A stretch of 10,201 nt of DNA from Lutibacillus sp052034115 (GTDB lineage Bacteria > Actinomycetota > Actinomycetes > Actinomycetales > Dermatophilaceae). The translations under genes and the position numbers were made by a program. The DNA is taken from the NCBI GenBank assembly GCA_052034115.1, contig JBPOIZ010000119.1, positions 1-10,201 of the forward strand, written 5' to 3'. The stretch's first letter is position 1, and every line of letters starts with the position of its first letter. Below the pieces are notes generated by a model. The model made no database searches and had not been told where the DNA came from. It saw nothing but the letters and a program-made list of their open reading frames with translations. Below, in pieces: positions 4,934-10,201 of the stretch.

Positions 4934-6376
4934 TCAGCCCAGGTCGACCTGCGGGTAGAGCGGGAACGGCATCAGCAACTCACCGGCCCGAGCCCGCACC
5001 CGCTCGGCCACACCGTCAGCGGTGACGAACCGCTGCTTGCTCGGCCCGCCCTTGGGTGCGGTGCCCGCAGTAGTCGCGAACAGCACCGTGTGGATGAGGT
5101 CGGCGACGACATCCATCTCGGCGGTCCCCATCCCCCGGGTGGTCAGCGCCGGCGTCCCGATGCGGATGCCCGTCGTCCACCACGGGCCGTTGGGGTCCCG
5201 AGGGATCGAGTTCCGGTTCGTCACGACCCCGGCAGCCAACAGCGCGTCCTCGGCCTGACGCCCCGTGACGCCATACCCGGAGACGTCGATGAGGACCAGA
5301 TGGTTGTCGGTGCCGCCGGTGACCAGGCGGGCGCCGCGACGCAGCAGGCCGTCCGCGAGCGCCTGCGCGTTGGCCACGATGCGGGCGGCGTAGTCGGCGA
5401 AGGCCGGCTGGCGGGCTTCGGCCAGCGCGACCGCCTTGGCCGCCATGATGTTCCCGATCGGCCCGCCGAGAACCATCGGGCAGCCTTTGTCGACGTGCTC
5501 GGCGAGCGATTCGTCGCACAGGACGATGCCCCCCCGGGGACCACGCAGCGACTTGTGGGTCGTCGAGGTGACGATGTTCGCGTGCGGCACCGGGTCGAAG
5601 TCGCCGGTGAAGACCTTGCCCGCGACGAGCCCGGCGAAGTGGGCCATGTCGACCATGAGGGTCGCCCCGACCTCGTCGGCGATCTCGCGCATCATCGCGA
5701 AGTTGACCTTGCGTGGGTAGGCCGAGTAGCCGGCGACGAGCACCGCCGGGCGGAAGTCGCGCACCGCAGCGCGCACCTGGTCGTAGTCGAGCATCTCGGT
5801 CTGGGGGTCGGTGCCGTAGGACCGCTGGTCGAACATCTTGCCGGAGATGTTCGGGCGGTAGCCGTGGGTGAGGTGGCCACCGGCGTCCAGCGACATCCCC
5901 ATGAGCCGCTGGTTGCCGAAGTCCGCCCGCAACCGGGCCCAGTCCGCGTCGGTGAGGTCGTTGACGTTCTTCACCCCGGCGGCATCGAGGGCCGGTTGCT
6001 GCACCCGCTGGGCCAGGATCGCCCAGTAGGCCACGAGATTCGCGTCGATGCCCGAGTGCGGCTGCACGTAGGCGTGCGCGGCGCCGAACAGCTCGCGGGC
6101 GTGCTCGGCCGCCACCGACTCGACGGTGTCGATGTTCTGGCACGCCGCGTAGAACCGGTGCCCGACGGTCCCCTCGGCATATTTGTCGGACAGCCAGGTG
6201 CCCATGGTCAGCAGCGTTGCGGTCGAGGCGTAGTTCTCGCTGGCGATGAGCTTCAGGGATCCGCGCTGGTCGGCCAGCTCAGCTCGTATGGCGGCCGCGA
6301 CCCGCGGCTCGACACCTTCGATCACCCCCAGGGCGCTGCGGTAGGCGACCGATTCGGGGCTGGGGGTGCCGGTCAT
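4934..6376 (-). CDS. glyA: Serine hydroxymethyltransferase, long form
   Basis: The PLP enzyme interconverts serine and glycine while loading tetrahydrofolate with a one-carbon unit. At 480 residues it is longer than the ~417-residue E. coli enzyme. Seen: SLKLIASENYAS (40-51), DKYAEGTVGHRFYAACQNID (64-83), LDAGGHLTHG (163-172), MVDMAHFAGLVAG (241-253) with Asp243 and His246, and the PLP lysine in STTHKSLRGPRGG (Lys275). Relative to E. coli there is an insertion of about 30 residues at ~122-155 (from AQRVQQPALDAAG to ADFGNQRLMG) and a C-terminal extension. Both are typical of a known long subgroup seen in Streptomyces and Chlamydia (recalled). The ATG at 6376 is chosen because homology begins soon after; AAAGAG about 8 bases upstream is a weak RBS. 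The gene sits between cca and the NUDIX gene, which are direct neighbours in mycobacteria. Confidence 0.95.
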   Translation of the reverse strand: MTGTPSPESVAYRSALGVIEGVEPRVAAAIRAELADQRGSLKLIASENYASTATLLTMGTWLSDKYAEGTVGHRFYAACQNIDTVESVAAEHARELFGAAHAYVQPHSGIDANLVAYWAILAQRVQQPALDAAGVKNVNDLTDADWARLRADFGNQRLMGMSLDAGGHLTHGYRPNISGKMFDQRSYGTDPQTEMLDYDQVRAAVRDFRPAVLVAGYSAYPRKVNFAMMREIADEVGATLMVDMAHFAGLVAGKVFTGDFDPVPHANIVTSTTHKSLRGPRGGIVLCDESLAEHVDKGCPMVLGGPIGNIMAAKAVALAEARQPAFADYAARIVANAQALADGLLRRGARLVTGGTDNHLVLIDVSGYGVTGRQAEDALLAAGVVTNRNSIPRDPNGPWWTTGIRIGTPALTTRGMGTAEMDVVADLIHTVLFATTAGTAPKGGPSKQRFVTADGVAERVRARAGELLMPFPLYPQVDLG

Positions 6377-6477
6377 GGCGGGCTCTTTCGACAGGTGGGA
6401 ACGGCGTCGTCGCCAGGCTAGCAACGACAGTGCGCGCAGTCCCGATGCTGCGCACGGGCACTGGTTACAGTAAGCAC
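6377..6477. promoter_or_regulatory. Divergent promoter region, glyA (-) and NUDIX gene (+)
   Basis: The 101 bases hold both promoters. For glyA, TAGCCT on the minus strand (6415-6420) fits TANNNT and gives a leader of about 30 bases. For the NUDIX gene, TACAGT (6466-6471) fits TANNNT and ends 6 bases before the GTG, which predicts a leaderless mRNA. A dyad, GCGCAG (6434-6439) and CTGCGC (6448-6453) around 8 bases, overlaps the -35 area of the NUDIX promoter and could be an operator. TTACAGTAA at 6465-6473 is a 9-base palindrome. No riboswitch fits this space. Confidence 0.45.
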
Positions 6478-6957
6478 GTGCCCAGCCCGCCGTCCCACCC
6501 CAATGGACGGCGGCTGCCCTCGGTCGAGGAACGGTGCGCGGGGGGTGTCGTCATCGATGTCCACGAGGGCCGAGCACGCACTGCCGTGATAGCACGGCGC
6601 AACCGGGCCGGGCGCATCGAGTGGTGTCTGCCGAAGGGGCACATGGAGCCAGGCGAGACCCTGGTGCAGACGGCCGCCCGCGAGGTGGCCGAGGAGACCG
6701 GCATCACCGCCGAGGTGCTCGCCGAGCTCGGCACCGTGGACTACTGGTTCGTCGCCGACGACCGGCGGATCCACAAGGTGGTCCATCACTATCTGCTCCA
6801 GGCCACCGGGGGGAATCTCGGCACCGAGAACGATCCCGACCAGGAAGCCATCGAGGTGGCCTGGTTTCCGCTCAACGAGGTGTGCAAGCAGTTGACCTTC
6901 CCCAACGAGCGGCGGATCGCGCAGGCGGCCTGGGAGCGGCTGGCGGGCACCGCGTGA
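6478..6957 (+). CDS. NUDIX hydrolase, MutT4-like
   Basis: This 159-residue protein hydrolyses a nucleoside diphosphate linked to another moiety; the exact substrate is not readable from sequence. The full Nudix box is present: GHMEPGETLVQTAAREVAEE followed by TGI (about residues 58-80), with the REVAEE core intact. The flanking segments VDYWFVADDRRIHKVVHHYL and EAIEVAWFPLNE match the mycobacterial MutT4 (Rv3908) family. Position in the cca - NUDIX - DUF6049 block supports orthology. I chose the GTG at 6478 (VPSPPSHPNGRR), because TACAGT lies 6 bases ahead and no RBS is visible. An ATG at 6430 in the same frame lies upstream of that promoter element and is less likely. The stop overlaps the next gene's GTG in GTGA, indicating co-transcription and coupled translation. 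Confidence 0.9.
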   Translation: MPSPPSHPNGRRLPSVEERCAGGVVIDVHEGRARTAVIARRNRAGRIEWCLPKGHMEPGETLVQTAAREVAEETGITAEVLAELGTVDYWFVADDRRIHKVVHHYLLQATGGNLGTENDPDQEAIEVAWFPLNEVCKQLTFPNERRIAQAAWERLAGTA

Positions 6958-9131
6958 GGAGTCGAGGGCATCGGTCCGGGCGTCGAGTGATGCTCCGCAT
7001 CGGCGCAGCCCTCTGCTGCCTCCTGCCTCTGGGAACGACGGGCGCGACGCCACAGGCCCTCGCCCAGCCGGCGCACCCCGCCCCGCCGGCGCACCCGGCC
7101 GCCCACGTGGCCGCGGTCTCGGCCACGGCAACCCTGGCCCTGACCGCGATGACCCCTTCGGTCGCGACCAGCGGCCAGGCCGTGAGACTCGCTGCTCGGG
7201 TGGACGCCGACGCCGGCCGGGCCAAGGGTCTGCTCGTCCAGGTTCGCCGCTCGACGCGCGACATCGTCGCCCGCTCCGACGTGAGCCGCTGGGCAGCCGA
7301 GACCGAGCCTGCGCTCGGCACGGTGGTGGCCGAGGCGAAGGTGCCCGATCTGCCCGCTGGTGGGACGGGGGAGGTCTCCGTCACCATCCCCGCCGCGAGC
7401 CTGGCCACGACGCGCCCGTATGACGCGCTGCCCGTTGCCGTGGTGCTCGTCGATGCCGACGGCGCCGCAATCGCGACCCTGCGGACCTTCGTCATCGTCC
7501 ATCGGATCAAGGAGTATGAACCGCTGTCGGTGTCGGTCGCCGTGCCCATCACCGTGCCGCCGGATCCGCAGCTCGTGGCAACCGACGAGACCGCCCGTCG
7601 CGCGGCCTGGACCGCGGCGATCGGCCCGGCCAGCCCGGTGGCCCGGCTGGTCGAGGCCATGGCGACCCTGCCGGTCACCTGGATCGTCGACCCTGCGGCC
7701 CTCGATCCGGCGCCCGCCATACCCGCAAGCGCGGGCGGGGCGGACACTGACGGCAACCCGGACCCGACCGCTGCGCCGGGTGGCGGGCAGGAGGGCGTCA
7801 TCACCGGGCCGGGTGACGCCTCGGCCGTTGGCTCCCTGGCCACCACCTTGGCTGCTTCGCTGCGGGCCAGCGGGGACTCGATCTGGCGACTGCCGTATGC
7901 CGACCCGGACCTCGTCGCCCTGCTGGCCCTCGCCTCGGGCCCGGCAGAGGTCACCCGACTGGCGACTCGACCGACCTCACTGGCGGGTCCCCTTATCGCC
8001 TGGCCGGCCGATGGCTCGGTGCGCTCCGAGCGGGACTCCCGGATTGCCGCGGCGATGGGGGCCGAGCTCGCTGCGGTGCTCGTCGACACCGACACCCTGG
8101 AGCAGACCAGCGGGTACACACCCACCGGTGCGACGAAGACCCCGGCCGGATCCGCCGCGATCCTCGTCGACAGCACGCTGAGCAAGCTCATGAGCTCCGA
8201 GGCGCTCGCCGACCCCGTCGTCACCACCCAGCGTGCGCTCGCCGATTCGATGGCTCTGCTCGACGAGAGTCCGGGCCTGGTGCGCTCCGTCGCGCTGGTT
8301 CCGCCACGCGGTGCGGTGGCCGACCCACAGGCCATGGCATCGGTGCTCCGCACCCTGTTGTCGGCCCCGTGGATCCGCAGTGCCTCGGCCCAGTCGCTGC
8401 TCGACGCCGCCGCCGCGGCCCCCCCTGACGCGCGGGTCGTCGGCAGCGCCGGCGCCGTGGTCGCCATACCGAAGCTGGCGCGCTCCCCGCTGAGCGACAC
8501 CCGGATCACCGCACTGGCGCGGGAGCGGCGGGCGATCGAGACCGTGGCCGGGGTCGTCGGCACCGACGCGGCGCAGGCACAGGCGCTGTCGGCGCGGTGG
8601 ACGGACCGCATCGACCAGTTGCTCTCCACCCGGTGGCGGGGCGTCGCGACGTGGAGCACGGTCTTCACCGCAGCGACCGGTAACGCGCAGACCGCGACCC
8701 AGTCGGTGCGGGTGCTGCCCGCATCGCTGAACTTCCTCGCCGACCAGGGCACCTTGCGAGTCACGGTGGTCAATGATCTGGACCTGCCCGTCAGGGATCT
8801 CTCGCTCGTGCTGCAGCCGCAGAACCCGCGTCTGGTCGTCGTCGGTGCTCCCCCCACCGTGACCATCGCGGCGAACAGCCGGGGAACGTATACGACGGAG
8901 GTGCGGGCCGTCGCCGCCGGGCTGGTGCCGGTGCGAGCGGTGCTGCAAACCGCCGACGGCACGCAGATCGGGTCGGCCGCAACGATCAGCGTGCGGGCCA
9001 ACCCGCCCGCCGCTTGGTGGTGGTGGGTCTTCGCCGGGCTCAACGCCGTCATCGTGGTGATCGGCGTCGTCCGTGGGCTTCGGCGCCGCAGACCCACTCC
9101 GGTGCTGGCGCCTGTCGACCTGGACGAGTAG
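6954..9131 (+). CDS. DUF6049 family secreted, membrane-anchored protein
   Basis: This 725-residue protein is of the family found between mutT4 and mviN in Actinobacteria (Rv3909 in M. tuberculosis). Starting at GTG 6954, the N-terminus is a signal peptide: basic RSRGHRSGRR, hydrophobic IGAALCCLLPLG, then ALA before QPAHP (cleavage near residue 37). A large Ala/Val/Thr-rich extracytoplasmic region follows. A single C-terminal membrane segment (WWWWVFAGLNAVIVVIGVV, about 687-706) is followed by RGLRRRR, so the tail is cytoplasmic. No catalytic motif is visible and the function is unknown; linkage to MurJ and its pseudokinase in other genomes suggests an envelope role (inference). The start is not certain: GTG 6987 and ATG 6990 would also keep the hydrophobic core. 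The GTGA overlap with the NUDIX stop favours 6954. The ATA isoleucine codons at 7718 and 8466 lie inside GCCATAC motifs. Confidence 0.85.
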   Translation: MRSRGHRSGRRVMLRIGAALCCLLPLGTTGATPQALAQPAHPAPPAHPAAHVAAVSATATLALTAMTPSVATSGQAVRLAARVDADAGRAKGLLVQVRRSTRDIVARSDVSRWAAETEPALGTVVAEAKVPDLPAGGTGEVSVTIPAASLATTRPYDALPVAVVLVDADGAAIATLRTFVIVHRIKEYEPLSVSVAVPITVPPDPQLVATDETARRAAWTAAIGPASPVARLVEAMATLPVTWIVDPAALDPAPAIPASAGGADTDGNPDPTAAPGGGQEGVITGPGDASAVGSLATTLAASLRASGDSIWRLPYADPDLVALLALASGPAEVTRLATRPTSLAGPLIAWPADGSVRSERDSRIAAAMGAELAAVLVDTDTLEQTSGYTPTGATKTPAGSAAILVDSTLSKLMSSEALADPVVTTQRALADSMALLDESPGLVRSVALVPPRGAVADPQAMASVLRTLLSAPWIRSASAQSLLDAAAAAPPDARVVGSAGAVVAIPKLARSPLSDTRITALARERRAIETVAGVVGTDAAQAQALSARWTDRIDQLLSTRWRGVATWSTVFTAATGNAQTATQSVRVLPASLNFLADQGTLRVTVVNDLDLPVRDLSLVLQPQNPRLVVVGAPPTVTIAANSRGTYTTEVRAVAAGLVPVRAVLQTADGTQIGSAATISVRANPPAAWWWWVFAGLNAVIVVIGVVRGLRRRRPTPVLAPVDLDE

Positions 9132-9159
9132 CTGCCTTCCCTGCGGCCGTTCCGACCCA

Positions 9160-9179
9160 GGCACCCAGGACCTGGTGCC
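9160..9179 (+). terminator. Weak hairpin after the DUF6049 gene
   Basis: GGCACC (9160-9165) pairs with GGTGCC (9174-9179) around 8 bases, 28 bases past the stop. The stem is short and has no U-tract, so it may only attenuate read-through into the pseudokinase gene. Confidence 0.3.
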
Positions 9180-9230
9180 GCCGGTCGTGGACAACCGCCT
9201 GTCAGGAGGCCGCAGCAGCGTCGGCTCACC

Positions 9231-9260
9231 TAGGATGGCGAGAAACCGCCAGTCGAGGAG
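9231..9260 (+). promoter_or_regulatory. -10-like element and RBS of the pseudokinase gene
   Basis: TAGGAT (9231-9236) fits the actinobacterial -10 TANNNT and would start a transcript near 9243. GAGGAG (9255-9260) is a good Shine-Dalgarno sequence, 8 bases before the GTG at 9269, and decides that start. No clear -35 is visible. Thus the gene may be transcribed independently of the upstream pair. Confidence 0.5.
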
Positions 9261-9268
9261 ACGCACAG

Positions 9269-10201
9269 GTGCACGGAGTGGGGCCGGGGTCGTTCCTGGG
9301 CGGTCGGTATGTCGCCCAGAATCGACTGAGCGTGGATGGGCGATACGAGCGCTGGTCCGCGCTGGACTCCGTCCTGGACCGTGAGGTCACCCTCCTCTGC
9401 CTGCCCGAGTCGCTGCCCCAGGCGCCGGCCGTGCTGGACGCCGCTCGGCGGGTCGCATCCGTGGAGGACCGCCGCCTGGTCCGGGTCTACGACGTCGGAG
9501 CCGCGCCGGGGCTGAAGTTCGTCGTCGAAGAGCGTGTTCCCGACGCTGTCACGCTGGCTGGGCTGCTCGCGGAAGGGCCCCTGCCGGCCGACGAGGCCCG
9601 CAGGGTGACCGGCGAGGTGGCGATCGCTCTCGAACGAGCCCGGGCTCGGGGCCTGCACCACATGGTTCTCACCCCGACCTCGGTGCTGTGCGGGCGGGAC
9701 GGTTCGGTCAAGGTGCGGGGTCTGGCGGTCGAGGCAGCGCTCTACGAGGTCGAACCGACCGACTCGGCGCACGCCGCGGCCCGAGACGCGCGCGGTGTGG
9801 TCGCCATTGCGTATGCCGCGCTGACGACGCGCTGGCCGCTGCGCACCGACTACGGCTTCCCGAGCCCGGGCGTCGACCCGGCACCACGCATCGTCGGTGG
9901 GGTCGTGGCACCGTCGGAGATCGCCGGCGGTGTCCCAGCCGACCTGGACCTCATCGCTCGCCAAACCCTGCGTGACGGTCGCGGACCGCGGACCCCCGGC
10001 GACCTGGCCAACCAGATCGCCCCGTGGTCACCCGAACCCAACGGCGTCGTGTCCGAGCGACTCTTGGCCCGCCCCGCGGTCACTGCGGTGCGTCCCGAGC
10101 CCCCGTCTGCCGACCAGGCACCGCCGGAGTCCTTCGGGACGGCGCCACTGGCGGCTGATCCCACCGAGGCCCGGCCCGTGGACGTCTCCGGTGCGTCGCC
10201 G
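9269..10201 (+). CDS. MviN-type protein kinase-like pseudokinase (3' end outside window)
   Basis: 311 residues are visible and the frame is open to the window end. The fold is kinase-like: GGRYVAQNRLSVDGRYERWSALDSVLDREVTLLCLP resembles the N-lobe, LLAEGPLPADEARRVTGEVA the hinge and helix, and HHMVLTPTSVLCGRDGSVKV the catalytic loop. Key residues are missing: the glycine loop is degenerate, the VAIK lysine position reads VTLLCL, HRDLKPxN is HHMVLTPTSV (130-139), and DFG is replaced by RGLAV (150-154). It should therefore not phosphorylate. In mycobacteria the related domain is fused to the MurJ lipid II flippase and recruits FhaA; in other Actinobacteria it is a separate gene after murJ. After residue ~265 the chain becomes Pro/Ala-rich, like a linker that usually precedes a membrane segment and extracellular domain. 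Here murJ is not immediately upstream. Confidence 0.8.
   Translation, partial: MHGVGPGSFLGGRYVAQNRLSVDGRYERWSALDSVLDREVTLLCLPESLPQAPAVLDAARRVASVEDRRLVRVYDVGAAPGLKFVVEERVPDAVTLAGLLAEGPLPADEARRVTGEVAIALERARARGLHHMVLTPTSVLCGRDGSVKVRGLAVEAALYEVEPTDSAHAAARDARGVVAIAYAALTTRWPLRTDYGFPSPGVDPAPRIVGGVVAPSEIAGGVPADLDLIARQTLRDGRGPRTPGDLANQIAPWSPEPNGVVSERLLARPAVTAVRPEPPSADQAPPESFGTAPLAADPTEARPVDVSGASP

Noticed and set aside
2876..6421. Very long plus-strand open frame (1181 codons) opposite cca and glyA
   Set aside because: It is antisense to two certain genes, has an Arg/Gly/Val/Gln-rich composition typical of a GC-rich shadow frame, and shows no recognisable domain.

Overview
The window is from a high-GC actinobacterial chromosome. 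All genes have the GC-rich third positions typical of the phylum, and the block cca/pcnA - mutT4-type NUDIX - DUF6049 protein - MviN-type pseudokinase matches the oriC-proximal order of Actinobacteria (Rv3907c-Rv3910 in Mycobacterium tuberculosis). The upstream gene is the 3' end of inositol-3-phosphate synthase, also often near oriC. I infer a member of the Micrococcales, perhaps Intrasporangiaceae-like, but no rRNA or marker in the window proves it.

Layout, left to right. The 3' end of ino1 (+) converges on metA (-), with a strong hairpin between them. MetA carries Glu at position 111, which predicts acetyl-CoA rather than succinyl-CoA use. A gene-less 548-base stretch (1258-1805) holds a 165-bp direct repeat. 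Next is a lone minus-strand gene for a protein with an AbiEi-antitoxin-like N-terminus and a DUF559 (Vsr-like PD-(D/E)XK) C-terminus. Its upstream side is a second gene-less stretch (2709-3289) made almost wholly of a tandem repeat with a ~227-bp period. The two repeat regions share an exact 21-bp core in opposite orientations, so the nuclease-like gene sits between related, inverted repeat pairs.

Further right are cca (-) and a long-form glyA (-). The plus-strand series follows: a NUDIX hydrolase, a secreted and membrane-anchored DUF6049 protein overlapping it by 4 bases, and an open-ended pseudokinase gene. In most relatives murJ lies between the last two; here there are only 137 bases. The known jobs are inositol/mycothiol precursors (ino1), methionine (metA), one-carbon metabolism (glyA), tRNA 3'-end maturation (cca), nucleotide clean-up (NUDIX) and envelope/peptidoglycan control (DUF6049, pseudokinase).

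The most unusual signals are three. First, the 7-mer GTATGNC is strongly over-represented (27 sites by hand count against about 3 expected) in genes, all reading phases, intergenic DNA and both strands. Second, the DUF559 gene is framed by inverted, equal-period repeat pairs. Third, murJ is missing from its usual slot.
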